From positions 21,001-85,000 of the forward strand of contig JADKIP010000013.1 of NCBI GenBank assembly GCA_016721185.1: a stretch of DNA of 64,000 bases, written 5' to 3'. The position numbers and the translations under genes are program-made. This DNA comes from Candidatus Dechloromonas phosphorivorans. Lineage in GTDB: Bacteria > Pseudomonadota > Gammaproteobacteria > Burkholderiales > Rhodocyclaceae. Of this stretch, positions 53,361 through 63,815 are shown in pieces. A model generated the notes under the pieces. That model saw only the letters and a list, made by a program, of their open reading frames with translations. It had not been told where the DNA came from and did no database searches. The stretch's first letter is position 1. Each line of letters opens with the position of its first letter.

Positions 53361-53453
53361 TTCGTATGGTTGCTGTCAATGACTTTCGCCTTTACGCGAG
53401 CAAAGATCGGCGCTAGCAAGCCGTTTTCGCACCCGGCGATCCAAAAAACAGGC

Positions 53454-53486
53454 GAAAAAAAGCCACGGTCAATGCCGTGGCTTTTA
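53454..53486 (-). terminator. Rho-independent terminator of deaD
   Basis: On the minus strand AAGCCACGG, loop CATTGA, CCGTGGCTT and a T-run, 30 bases after the deaD stop. Confidence 0.85.
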
Positions 53487-53515
53487 CGGAACCCCTTACA
53501 GGATTCGACTAATCC

Positions 53516-55324
53516 TTAGACGCGCTTCTTGAATTTACGCTCGCCGTCAAACTTGCGCTCGCCTTCCGGGCGTGCATCACCTTCATCCGGACGCATATTG
53601 ATTGGCACGCCGCGAACGCGGGTACGTTTCAGGGCGTTGTCGGCTTCCTTCGGCATGCCGGCTGGCAGTTCAACGGTGCTCGACTCATCGTAAAGGGCAA
53701 TACGGCCGATGAAGCGGCTTTCGATCCCGGCTTCGTTGGCGATGGCGCCGACAATGTCCTTGACCTGAACCCCATGATCCCGGCCCACATCGATGCGGTA
53801 GCGCACCATGTCACCGGTGGGTGCGCCGCTGCTGGCGCGACGCGGCTTGTCTTCAAAGCGCGGACGGCTGTCGCCGCTGCTTTCAGTACGCGGCTTGTCG
53901 CTGCGGCCTTCAAAGCGCGGCTTGCTGTCACGTTCGCCAAAGCTGCCGGGGCGGCGGCTATCGGCCATCGGGCGTGACGGAGCCGGATCTTCACCAGGAA
54001 TCTGCAGCGGTTTGCCTTTCTGAGCCATCATGGCCAGTGCCGCAGCAACTTCCTCGGCGCCGACGTTTTGCTCTTCAGCAATCTGCGAAACGATATTGGC
54101 GAAGAAGTCGAGACCTTCAGCGTTCAGTACCTCGACAACGCCTGCCTTGAAGTCCGCAACGCGCTTGTTGGTTACGTCGGCGCGGCTCGGCAGGGTCAAC
54201 GGCGCAATCGGCTGGCGGGTAGCGCGCTCGATGCTGCGCAGCATGCTGACTTCACGCGGCGCGACAAACAGAATCGCGTTGCCGGTACGGCCAGCGCGGC
54301 CGGTACGGCCGATGCGGTGCACGTAGGCTTCGGTATCGTAAGGAATGTCGTAGTTGACGACGTGGCTGACGCGTGGGACGTCGATGCCGCGAGCGGCAAC
54401 GTCAGTCGCCACGACGATGTCGAGCGCGCCGGATTTCAACTGCTCGATGACGCGTTCGCGCATCTGCTGGTTGAGGTCGCCGTTCAGCGCGGCAGCGGCG
54501 TAACCGCGGGCGGAGAGCTTGTCGGCCAGTTCGACGGTGGAGTTCTTGGTGCGCACGAAGATGATGGCGGCGTCGAACTTGTCTTCAACTTCGAGGATAC
54601 GGGTCAGCGCATCCAGCTTGTGCATGCCGCTAACCTGCCAGTAAACCTGACGAATGGCGGCGACGGTGGCGGTGGCCGACTTGATCTTGATTTCACGCGG
54701 CTCAACCAGGTATTTCTGGGCAACGCGGCGAATCTGTTCCGGCATGGTGGCCGAGAACAGCGCGGTCTGGTGCTGGGCCGGGGTGCGTTCGAGAATCCAC
54801 TCGACGTCGTCGATGAAGCCCATGCGCAGCATTTCGTCGGCTTCGTCGAGAACCATGGTCTTCAGGTTGTCGAGGTTGAGCGTCTTGCGCTCGAGGTGGT
54901 CCATGACGCGACCCGGGGTGCCGACGACAATGTGGGCGCCGCGTGACAGTTGCTTGAGCTGGATGGTGTAGCTCTGGCCGCCGTAGATTGGCAGGACATG
55001 GAAACCGGGCAGATTTTTAGCGTAGCTTTGCAGTGCTTCGGCAACCTGGATGGCCAGTTCGCGCGTCGGGGTCAGCACCAGTGCCTGCGGCTTGGTCAGT
55101 TTGACGTCGATCTGTTCCATCAGGGGCAGGGCGAATGCAGCAGTTTTGCCGGTACCGGTTTGCGCCTGACCGATCAGGTCGCGGCCCTGAAGCAGGACGG
55201 GAATACATTCTGCCTGGATCGGTGATGGGGTTTCGTAACCGATATCGGCCAGTGTTTTGAGAAGTGAATCGCTTAAGCCGAGATCGGCGAAGCTCTGAGT
55301 GGTTGTAGACTCAGTTGATGACAT
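53516..55324 (-). CDS. deaD: DEAD-box ATP-dependent RNA helicase DeaD/CsdA
   Basis: 602 residues. Motifs in order: PSPIQAECIPVLLQGRD (Q motif), AQTGTGKTAAFALPLM, LTPTRELAIQ, VGTPGRVMDHL, VLDEADEML, FSATMPEQ, VATDVAARGIDVPRVSHVV and YVHRIGRTGRAGRTG. The C-terminal RNA-binding domain (VRYRIDVGRDHGVQVKDIVG) is of the DbpA/CsdA type, reached through an Arg/Gly/Ser-rich linker. It unwinds structured RNA in ribosome assembly and cold stress. AAAGGAA precedes ATG 55324. Confidence 0.95.
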   Translation of the reverse strand: MSSTESTTTQSFADLGLSDSLLKTLADIGYETPSPIQAECIPVLLQGRDLIGQAQTGTGKTAAFALPLMEQIDVKLTKPQALVLTPTRELAIQVAEALQSYAKNLPGFHVLPIYGGQSYTIQLKQLSRGAHIVVGTPGRVMDHLERKTLNLDNLKTMVLDEADEMLRMGFIDDVEWILERTPAQHQTALFSATMPEQIRRVAQKYLVEPREIKIKSATATVAAIRQVYWQVSGMHKLDALTRILEVEDKFDAAIIFVRTKNSTVELADKLSARGYAAAALNGDLNQQMRERVIEQLKSGALDIVVATDVAARGIDVPRVSHVVNYDIPYDTEAYVHRIGRTGRAGRTGNAILFVAPREVSMLRSIERATRQPIAPLTLPSRADVTNKRVADFKAGVVEVLNAEGLDFFANIVSQIAEEQNVGAEEVAAALAMMAQKGKPLQIPGEDPAPSRPMADSRRPGSFGERDSKPRFEGRSDKPRTESSGDSRPRFEDKPRRASSGAPTGDMVRYRIDVGRDHGVQVKDIVGAIANEAGIESRFIGRIALYDESSTVELPAGMPKEADNALKRTRVRGVPINMRPDEGDARPEGERKFDGERKFKKRV

Positions 55325-55515
55325 GCTGTTTCCTTTCATCGTCGCTATTAGGCTTTGTTATGGCTTGCGACGGATTGGCCCGATGGTCGGGCGGCCTGAG
55401 TTCCCCGATGCAGCCATACCGGGGGCGAATCAATGTGGTGAACCAGCAAACAAGAAGTGACGGGGGCTGCTCAGAGGACCTGCGGGCGATGCATCAACGC
55501 ATTGATATTATTAGT

Positions 55516-56310
55516 TTACTCTATTTTGAGCAGGCTTGCCAGTTCCCTCTTTGTGAAACCGGCTGCCAAGCGCGCGCTTTCGTTCATTGGCGACTGTGGG
55601 CGGGGTGCATTGAAGTCATTCAACAGCCGACGGAAGGTGCTTTCGGGCTCCAGGCTCTGCGCTTCGCATAGCTGCCGGAACCAAGTGTCGCCCAATCCGA
55701 CATGGCCAATTTCATCCTGCAAAATGATATCGAGCAGTGCAGCAGTTTCGTGATCGCCGCTTTGGATGAGTTTTTTCTGGATCGGCGGCGTGGCATCAAG
55801 GCCTCGCGCTTCGAGCAGACGAGGCACCAGCGCCATGCGTGCGAGCACATCGTCAGTGGTTCGCTCAGCCATATCCCACAAACCGGCGTGGGCGGGAAAG
55901 TCGCCGTAGTCGTAGCCAAGTGTCTGCAAGCGCTGACGCAGAATCTTGAAGTGATAGGCTTCTTCGGCCGCGACGCCAATCCAATCGGTGTAGTACTGTT
56001 TTGGCATGCCGCGAAAACGGGCTGCATGGTCAAGCGCCAGATTGATCGCGGAAAATTCGATATGAACAATTGCATGTAATAGGTGGGCGCGGCCCTCTGG
56101 CGTTTTGACGCCACGGTGGGGCACCAGCTGCGGTGCGACCAGTTCCGGCTTGCTGGGGTGTCCACAATTAAGCTCGACCGGCGTTGTGTCTTGCCAATCT
56201 AGCTTGCCGCTCTGCCAGTCAGTTTCAAGTGCTGCGGTCAACGCCAGTTTTTGCTCAATTTCCGAGCTGTTTAGCGCGGCGGCTAACGCTGTAAACATCG
56301 AAGTACTCAT
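55516..56310 (-). CDS. DUF455 ferritin-like protein
   Basis: 264 residues. The ferritin-like fold is shown by paired metal motifs: HAIVHIEFSAINLALDHAAR and AAEEAYHFKILRQRL, then LLDIILQDEIGHVGLGDTWF. These Glu/His positions suggest a di-iron centre. DUF455 proteins are related to MiaE-type tRNA hydroxylases; the substrate here is not known. It overlaps the aldo/keto reductase gene by four bases. Confidence 0.9.
   Translation of the reverse strand: MSTSMFTALAAALNSSEIEQKLALTAALETDWQSGKLDWQDTTPVELNCGHPSKPELVAPQLVPHRGVKTPEGRAHLLHAIVHIEFSAINLALDHAARFRGMPKQYYTDWIGVAAEEAYHFKILRQRLQTLGYDYGDFPAHAGLWDMAERTTDDVLARMALVPRLLEARGLDATPPIQKKLIQSGDHETAALLDIILQDEIGHVGLGDTWFRQLCEAQSLEPESTFRRLLNDFNAPRPQSPMNESARLAAGFTKRELASLLKIE
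56233..56242 (+). repeat. Uptake-like motif (antisense in DUF455 gene)
   Basis: TGCGGTCAAC followed by GCCAGTTTTTGCTCAATTTC. Confidence 0.75.
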
Positions 56311-57356
56311 GGCGCTGGGTTGGTGTATTTCAGGTGGATGGCGTTGATTTCATCGAGTAGCTCGTCGGATATCGCTGTTCGCGTCGCGGGTAGTGTTTCC
56401 TGAAGTTGCGTCAATGATGAAGCGCCGATGATCGTGCTGCTGACGAACCAGCGTGAGCGTACAAACCCCAGTGCGAGCTGGGTGAGCGTCATCTCATGCT
56501 TTTCGGCTAATGCAGCATAGGCGGTAACGGCAGGAATGACATTCGGCTTGCAATAACGCTGGCCAAAGGCGGGCCATTGGCTGAGGCGCCCTGGGGCTGC
56601 CGGGTCGTTGAGATATTTGCCGGTCAGGTGGCCAAAGGCCAGGGGTGAATAGGCAAGGAGTCCGATCTTCTCGCAGTGGCAAACTTCGGCGAGTGAGGTT
56701 TCAAAGGTTCGGGTTATCAGGTTGTAGGCATTTTGCGTGGATAGAACACGCGGCAGACCGAGTTCATCGGCCAGGCGAATGAACTGCATGACGCCCCACG
56801 GATGTTCATTGGAAAGGCCAATCGCGCGTACTTTGCCTTCCTGAACCAACTCCGCAAGGGCTTCGAGTTGCTGACGAATTGGCGTGCATTCACGATCTTC
56901 CTTAGGGTCAAACTGCCATTGGCCGAACATTGGCTGGTTGCGTTCGGGCCAGTGCAATTGGTAGAGATCAACGTAATCCGTCTGTAATCGCTGCAGCGAG
57001 CCTTCAATGGCTGCCCGGATATTGCTGCGATCCATCGCCGTTGGTCCGCCCCGAATCCAGTCAAGCTTACGCAAGGGGCCAGCCACCTTGCTTGCGACGA
57101 TAATCTGCTCGCGTTTTTGGCGCGTTAACCAGCGACCAACAATAGTTTCCGACGCACCATAAGTCTCAGCGCGTGATGGCACCGAATACATCTCGGCGGT
57201 ATCGATAAAATTGACCCCGTTGGCCAGCGCAAAATCAAGCTGGCTGTGGGCGTCCTGTTCGCTGGTCTGTTCGCCAAAAGTCATGGTGCCCAGACAAACG
57301 TCGGGAACGATCAATTCGCTGTGACCGAGTGGCTGGGGATTGAACAAGCAGGCCAT
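56307..57356 (-). CDS. Aldo/keto reductase (Tas-like)
   Basis: 349 residues starting MACLFNPQPLGHSELIVPDV. TIM-barrel oxidoreductase: CLGTMTFGEQTSEQDAHSQL, GVNFIDTAEMY with catalytic Asp/Tyr, IIVASKVAGP (Lys), DYVDLYQLHWPER (His) and IIGASSLTQLQETLPAT for NADPH binding. It resembles Tas of E. coli. GGAG is 6 bases before ATG 57356. Its substrate is unknown. Confidence 0.93.
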   Translation of the reverse strand: MACLFNPQPLGHSELIVPDVCLGTMTFGEQTSEQDAHSQLDFALANGVNFIDTAEMYSVPSRAETYGASETIVGRWLTRQKREQIIVASKVAGPLRKLDWIRGGPTAMDRSNIRAAIEGSLQRLQTDYVDLYQLHWPERNQPMFGQWQFDPKEDRECTPIRQQLEALAELVQEGKVRAIGLSNEHPWGVMQFIRLADELGLPRVLSTQNAYNLITRTFETSLAEVCHCEKIGLLAYSPLAFGHLTGKYLNDPAAPGRLSQWPAFGQRYCKPNVIPAVTAYAALAEKHEMTLTQLALGFVRSRWFVSSTIIGASSLTQLQETLPATRTAISDELLDEINAIHLKYTNPAP

Positions 57357-57381
57357 AACTATCTCCGAAATTGGCGATTTT

Positions 57382-57783
57382 TTAGGGTTGACCGCAGAGC
57401 ACGCCATAAATCAGGACGTGTCGCTGCAAAACAGGGTCGAAACGAGCCGGCACGATGGCAAGTCGATGTTCTTCCAAGGTGAGGCAGTTTGCGTCGACCC
57501 ATCGGCAGGCGGCGTCGTGGGCGTCGTCAAAGGTCGAAAATAGCCCTTTGAGCTGGATAGCGCGTACCGGCAGAAAATTGCCCGACGCTCGATCAAGTAG
57601 TTTGTCGGTGTCGAGCATCTGCACCGCGTAACCATGCGGCAAACGCGGGAGGGGCAATTCTGCAAGCGTGAAAGGGTCACCAAAGCTGTCCCGGTGAAAT
57701 TCAAGTCGCTGCATAACGCATTCATCCATAAGGTCCGCCGTGGGTACGGCGTGGTAGACTGATGTCTGTAATAATAAATTCAT
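57382..57783 (-). CDS. Conserved hypothetical protein
   Basis: 133 residues starting MNLLLQTSVYHAVPTADLMD, with LKGLFSTFDDAHDAACRWVD and VPARFDPVLQRHVLIYGVLC. Composition and even charge suggest a real protein; no family is recognised. It lies just upstream of the aldo/keto reductase and is divergent from the DUF47 gene, which begins 10 bases away. Confidence 0.6.
   Translation of the reverse strand: MNLLLQTSVYHAVPTADLMDECVMQRLEFHRDSFGDPFTLAELPLPRLPHGYAVQMLDTDKLLDRASGNFLPVRAIQLKGLFSTFDDAHDAACRWVDANCLTLEEHRLAIVPARFDPVLQRHVLIYGVLCGQP
57387..57396 (-). repeat. Uptake-like motif (between hypothetical gene and reductase)
   Basis: TGCGGTCAAC followed by CCTAAAAAATCGCCAATTTC. Confidence 0.75.
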
Positions 57784-57792
57784 AGGATTGTC

Positions 57793-58431
57793 ATGTTTGG
57801 ACGTTTGATGCCTAGGGAGGCGAAGTACTTCGATCTGTTCAACACTCACGCTGAGTTGATTGTTCGAGGGGGCGGGCAGTTATCGGGTCTGATTGGTGCG
57901 CTCGTCGAAACGCCCGACCAGGCGGCAAAGTTTGCTGATTCAATTGATGATATTGAACGCCAAGCCGATAAGGTTACACACGATACGCTGGCCCAACTAC
58001 ATACTTCATTCATTACACCGTTTGATCGTGATGAAATTCATCAGTTGATTAATAGCATGGATGACATTCTGGATGTGATTCAGGATGTTGCCGAGTCAAT
58101 GACGCTTTACGATATTCAACGCGTCCCGGCTGACGCCAAGGCGCTGGCTGATGTAACAGAGCAATGTTGTAATCGCGTCCAGGCAGTGGTCAAACTGCTA
58201 CATAGTATGGAAAACGCACCGGCCATTCTCAAACTCTGTCATGAGATCAATGAACTGGAGTCAGATGCCGACCGTATGTTGCGTGCAGCAATGTCGAAGG
58301 TTTTTCGTGAAGAGCCTGATGTGCGTCAGGTGATCAAACTGAAGGAAATGTACGAGCTCCTCGAGTCGGTCACCGATCGTTGCAAGGACGTCGCTGGAAC
58401 GGTTGAAGCCATCGTTCTTGAAAACTCTTAA
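57793..58431 (+). CDS. DUF47 / PhoU-like regulator of phosphate transport
   Basis: 212 residues, all helical: DLFNTHAELIVRGGGQLSGL, DIERQADKVTHDTLAQLHTS, FDRDEIHQLINSMDDILDVI and ELESDADRMLRAAMSKVFRE. The PhoU-like metal-binding E/D-rich helices match DUF47 (Pit accessory protein). It precedes the PiT transporter by 14 bases and should control or partner it. Confidence 0.93.
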   Translation: MFGRLMPREAKYFDLFNTHAELIVRGGGQLSGLIGALVETPDQAAKFADSIDDIERQADKVTHDTLAQLHTSFITPFDRDEIHQLINSMDDILDVIQDVAESMTLYDIQRVPADAKALADVTEQCCNRVQAVVKLLHSMENAPAILKLCHEINELESDADRMLRAAMSKVFREEPDVRQVIKLKEMYELLESVTDRCKDVAGTVEAIVLENS

Positions 58432-58445
58432 GCAGGTTTTCCATC

Positions 58446-59456
58446 ATGGATAACCTCCAAATCAGCTTCGGGGTCATTGTTTTCCTGGTTATCGTCGCTT
58501 TGCTGTTCGATTTCATGAACGGTTTTCACGATGCAGCCAACTCGATTGCCACCATCGTTTCAACACGAGTTCTCAAACCGCACCAAGCAGTGATCTGGGC
58601 GTCAGTCTTCAATTTTCTCGCCTATTTTTTGTTTCAATTGACCGTCGCCAAGACGATCGGCAAGGGAACCGTTGATCCGTCAATCGTCGATCACTACATC
58701 ATTTTTGGCGCATTGATCGGTGCGATCATCTGGAACATCGTTACTTGGTACTACGGTATTCCTTCCTCGTCTTCCCATGCCTTGATTGGTGGTTTAGTCG
58801 GTGCAGCAATCGCAAAGGTTGGCTTTAGCGGGCTGATTATGAGCGGTGTCCTGAAAATCATCGCCTTCATCTTTATTGCCCCATTGCTCGGTTTTGTGAT
58901 CGGCGGGGCACTAATGGTCATTGTTTCCTGGTTGTGCCGAAACATGGCGCCGCGCAAAGTCGATAAATATTTCCGCCGCCTTCAGTTGCTTTCGGCCGCA
59001 GCTTATAGCCTGGGTCATGGCGGCAACGATGCGCAGAAAACGGTTGGCATTATTTGGATGCTGCTTGTTGCTGCAGGTATATCGCAGGCCACTGATGCGG
59101 CACCACCGTCGTGGGTAGTTATATCCTGTTATTCAGCAATGGGTTTTGGCACCATGTTTGGTGGCTGGCGAATCGTCAAGACGATGGGTAACCGAATCAC
59201 CAAACTGAATCAGGCTCGTGGCTTTTGTGCCAATTCCGGCGGGGCAATTACACTTTTCATGGCTACCGCACTGAGTATTCCGGTGTCGACAACGCATACC
59301 ATCACAGGTGCTATCGCCGGTGTTGGATCTACTCGTGGTGCGCGTCGAGTGCGTTGGGGTGTCGCTGGTGGAATTGTCTGGGCTTGGATTTTGACAATTC
59401 CCTGTAGCGCTGCGATGGCCGCAATGGCTTGGTATGTTGGTACTTTGGTGCTCTAA
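58446..59456 (+). CDS. pit: Low-affinity inorganic phosphate transporter PiT
   Basis: 336 residues, about ten helices, with the two signature repeats of the family: FMNGFHDAANSIATIVSTRV near residue 25 and YSLGHGGNDAQKTVGIIWML near residue 195. SHALIGGLVGAAIAKVG and PVSTTHTITGAIAGVGST are also typical. It imports metal-phosphate by proton symport across the inner membrane, with the DUF47 partner encoded upstream. Confidence 0.95.
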   Translation: MDNLQISFGVIVFLVIVALLFDFMNGFHDAANSIATIVSTRVLKPHQAVIWASVFNFLAYFLFQLTVAKTIGKGTVDPSIVDHYIIFGALIGAIIWNIVTWYYGIPSSSSHALIGGLVGAAIAKVGFSGLIMSGVLKIIAFIFIAPLLGFVIGGALMVIVSWLCRNMAPRKVDKYFRRLQLLSAAAYSLGHGGNDAQKTVGIIWMLLVAAGISQATDAAPPSWVVISCYSAMGFGTMFGGWRIVKTMGNRITKLNQARGFCANSGGAITLFMATALSIPVSTTHTITGAIAGVGSTRGARRVRWGVAGGIVWAWILTIPCSAAMAAMAWYVGTLVL

Positions 59457-59475
59457 AAAGCTGATTCCTAAAATC

Positions 59476-60668
59476 TAGTAGTCAGTCACGTTGAAACGCG
59501 AGGATACAAGCGGGCGAGCTTCCGGCGAGCATCCTGCGTGGTGAATCGCCATTTGACGGGAGCAGCCTTGGCATTGCGCTCGCGGACGTTGGCCTCAATC
59601 TCTCGGCGCAGGGAGTCTTCGTCGGCGATACGTTGCGACAGGCACATGTTGGACAGGCCACCAATTCAATTTCAGCCATATTGAGCCAACTGCCATGCTT
59701 GGGCGTGTAGTGGAACTCCAGCTTGCGCGCGCAGGCGTCCTCGGGGGAACGCCTCATAAAGTGAGGCCAGTTTGTGCGTGTTCAGATTGTCGAGGACGAT
59801 GCGAATAACTTTGGCCTCGGGATAGCACTGGACGATTTGCCGCATGCAATGAGCGAACTCGATCTTGGTGCGCCGCTCCATGACCAACACATCGCGCCAA
59901 CCCCGCTTCGGTTCGCAGATCATCATCAGGTCGCGCACGCCGTTGCGCTGATACTCGGTGTCCTCGCGGGCGGGCGTGCCCGGTTGGGGCGGCATGGGTT
60001 CGCGCACATCGCCAATCAGTTGCTTCGGGCTTTCGTCGTAGCAGACAACGGGTCGGGCCGGATCATACGGCGCTTCGTACAGGTCAAGCACGTCTTCCAT
60101 CGGCGCGACAAACTCAGCGCCGACCTCGGGATACACCATTCCCGACTTGCCCGGGTTTCAGGTGTTTTTAAGAGCCAGCGAACCGTTTCATGGCTGAACG
60201 ATTCGACATAGCCCAGCTGCACCACCTTGTCAGCCAGGAGCCGCAGCGTCCAATGGTCGTGCCCTTCTGGCGCTGGCGTACAGGCCACGGCGATCACATG
60301 GGCGCACTGCTTGTCGGTCAGCTTCGCCGCCGCGCCCGGGCGGGGGCGGTCATGCAAGGCCGCTTCACCCCTTCCTCGACGCAGCGTTGCCGGGTATTGC
60401 CGACCATGGTGGCAGAAATTGCCAGTGCGTCCATGATCTCCGCATCCTTGCAACCAGCGGCCGCCTTCAACAGAATCCGCGCTCGCGTCTGTTTGCGCGC
60501 CGCGCTCTTCCCCTTGCGCAGCAAGGCTTCCAGCATTTCCACTTCATCTTCCAACAACGTGACTCGGTATTTGATGGCCGGCATGTCGCTCCCCAAAGGG
60601 AAAATCACCTCCCTCTGCCTGCATTTCTCATGCCATCTATCTTTTCGATTCTTAGTGACTGACTACTA
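59476..60668 (-). mobile_element. IS630-family insertion sequence
   Basis: About 1193 bp bounded by perfect 14-bp inverted repeats TAGTAGTCAGTCAC and GTGACTGACTACTA, with the TA ends expected of IS630/Tc1 elements. It carries one decayed transposase on the minus strand. It lies between pit and the DUF465 gene, and its right end supplies the stop codon of the latter. Confidence 0.9.
59483..60584 (-). pseudogene. IS630 transposase, frameshifted
   Basis: MPAIKYRVTLLEDEVEMLEA near 60584 is the HTH part (ALLRKGKSAARKQTRARILL). The DDE catalytic domain appears in pieces: VVCYDESPKQLIGD, IVLDNLNTHKLASLYEAF and EFHYTPKHGSWLNMAEIEL, supplying the two Asp and the Glu. Frame changes near 60345, 60140 and 59750 separate the pieces. 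IS630 elements can use one programmed frameshift, but three breaks suggest decay. Confidence 0.85.
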
Positions 60669-60887
60669 GGCCGGAATGTCCGGGGTCAGCATTTGCTCTA
60701 GCAAAATAATGCGGTCCTTCAAGCCCAGTTTCCGCTTTTTAAGTCGCCGGATGAGCAATTCATCCGGCGGCGGATTCTCCAGCATGTGAGCAATCACCAG
60801 GTCCAGATCGCGATGCTCTATCTCAATTTCACGCAACTGATCGCGGATGCAGTCGGTGTCAGCTTCGCTGAGTGGATGAAGGGACAT
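60666..60887 (-). CDS. DUF465 / YdcH-like small protein
   Basis: 73 residues: LHPLSEADTDCIRDQLREIE, HRDLDLVIAHMLENPP and LLIRRLKKRKLGLKDRIILL. It matches DUF465 helical proteins. The stop codon TAG at 60666-60668 overlaps the right inverted repeat of the IS630 element, so the native C-terminus may have been cut or replaced by the insertion. Confidence 0.8.
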   Translation of the reverse strand: MSLHPLSEADTDCIRDQLREIEIEHRDLDLVIAHMLENPPPDELLIRRLKKRKLGLKDRIILLEQMLTPDIPA

Positions 60888-60953
60888 TTGATCTCCTGGC
60901 AGCTTTCAATGATTTGCTAGAATAACTTGAACAACAAGCTAGAGGAGAGAGAA

Positions 60954-61262
60954 ATGCAACATCACGTCATTGTTTCATTCGGCAAGGATAAGGAATTTGA
61001 ATATAAGCTGGCTGGCGGTTCGCCAACAGATGAGGCGCGTCAGTGGTTCGACCACGAATTTACAGTCCTTGAATGTGACGTGGCTACACCCACCGGCAAA
61101 ATTCTTGCTGTCGACCGCATTCTAAGTGTCGCTAAATACGCAGGTGAGGCACGTTTTCGTAATGAATGTGTCTGGGCCGAGCAATTCGCCAAACACACAT
61201 CAGCAATTCTGGGCCGAGAGCTTATTCGTGTTGATGTTGAGCACTACAGTATTGGCTATTGA
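60954..61262 (+). CDS. Conserved hypothetical protein
   Basis: 102 residues starting MQHHVIVSFGKDKEFEYKLA, with DEARQWFDHEFTVLECDVAT and FRNECVWAEQFAKHTSAILG. GGAG lies 7 bases before the ATG. No family recognised. It is immediately followed by greB, so the two are probably co-transcribed. Confidence 0.7.
   Translation: MQHHVIVSFGKDKEFEYKLAGGSPTDEARQWFDHEFTVLECDVATPTGKILAVDRILSVAKYAGEARFRNECVWAEQFAKHTSAILGRELIRVDVEHYSIGY
61110..61119 (-). repeat. Uptake-like motif (antisense, gene before greB)
   Basis: TGCGGTCGAC followed by AGCAAGAATTTTGCCGGTGG. Confidence 0.6.
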
Positions 61263-61265
61263 TTG

Positions 61266-61823
61266 ATGAACAAGGCGTTTGTCCGGGAAGCAGGCAGTGA
61301 TGACGAGGATGAGTTCGAGCCATCGTTAGCACTTCCTTCGGGAACGCGTAATTACATTACACCGGCGGGACATGCTCGCTTGAAGGCTGAGCTAGAGAAC
61401 CTTGTCAAACGCGAACGCCCTCATATTGTTGAAATTGTTTCGTGGGCCGCTTCAAATGGTGACCGCTCCGAGAACGGTGACTATATATATGGCAAGCGGC
61501 GTCTGCGTGAAATAGACCGCCGTATTCGTTTCCTGACCAAGCGTCTGGAGATTGCCGAGGTTGTGGACCCGCTGCGCCAAGGAAATAACGATCAGATCTT
61601 TTTTGGTGCGACATTCACTATTGCTGAAGTGGGGGGCGTTGAAAACATTTACACCATCGTTGGTGTGGATGAAACAGACACCGCCCGTGGTCGTATCAGT
61701 TGGATATCACCCTTGGCTCGTGCGGTTATCAAGTCGCGAGAGGGGGACACTGTAAGGTTTCAGAGCCCCCTTGGTATTCGCGAGATCGACATCATCTCCG
61801 TTGTATATGGAGCTATTGAATGA
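61266..61823 (+). CDS. greB: Transcription elongation factor GreB
   Basis: 185 residues. The N-terminal coiled coil (YITPAGHARLKAELENLVKR, ASNGDRSENGDYIYGKRRLR) carries the acidic tip that stimulates RNA cleavage by polymerase; the C-terminal FKBP-like domain includes FFGATFTIAEV and RVSWISPLARAVI-like motifs. ATG at 61266 (MNKAFVREAGSDDEDEFE) is preferred to a TTG three bases earlier. Confidence 0.94.
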   Translation: MNKAFVREAGSDDEDEFEPSLALPSGTRNYITPAGHARLKAELENLVKRERPHIVEIVSWAASNGDRSENGDYIYGKRRLREIDRRIRFLTKRLEIAEVVDPLRQGNNDQIFFGATFTIAEVGGVENIYTIVGVDETDTARGRISWISPLARAVIKSREGDTVRFQSPLGIREIDIISVVYGAIE

Positions 61824-61988
61824 GGTCCCTTGTAGCTGTGACCGAGTCAATTTGCCTTTATTCAATCGATTGTAAGGTTTTAGTTGACGAATGTATTTAA
61901 GGCTGTAGAATGCGGCGCTCTCCTGCAGCAGGCGGTGTTTTCGGCGGTAGTAGGGGAGTCGGGATTAGCGGTTAGATGAACGTTGAGC

Positions 61989-62017
61989 TTGACGAAGTGG
62001 AGGAAAGGGTTCATAAT
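61989..62017 (+). promoter_or_regulatory. Sigma-70 promoter of the rRNA operon
   Basis: TTGACG, 17-base spacer, CATAAT: a near-consensus promoter about 200 bases before the 16S gene. Confidence 0.65.
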
Positions 62018-62064
62018 CTTTCTTCTGTGCTGCAGACGGGCTTTTGGGTCTGGCGCAGCGAAGA

Positions 62065-62080
62065 TGATCTTTAAAAATTT
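62065..62080 (+). promoter_or_regulatory. boxA-like antitermination site
   Basis: TGATCTTTAAAAATTT resembles the rRNA boxA TGCTCTTTAACAATTT. Confidence 0.55.
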
Positions 62081-62215
62081 GGACAACCGATAGGTGTGGG
62101 TGCCTTGATGCGAAGTGACTTTGGTCACACAAAAGCATTAAAGCAGTCACACGGATGGAGAGATCCATCGAAGTAATGAGAATTACTGTCAGTGAATTGT
62201 TGATTTGGTTGGATT

Positions 62216-63757
<1,542 letters not shown>

Positions 63758-63815
63758 GAGAAAAGCATTCTGGCACCCACAACCTATCGGTTGTTCATGA
63801 GTAGCAAACAGACGA

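Larger units (their letters stand above)
61824..62215 (+). other. rRNA operon leader
   Basis: No gene in this 392-base region, which holds the rRNA promoter and antitermination sequence upstream of 16S. Confidence 0.75.
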
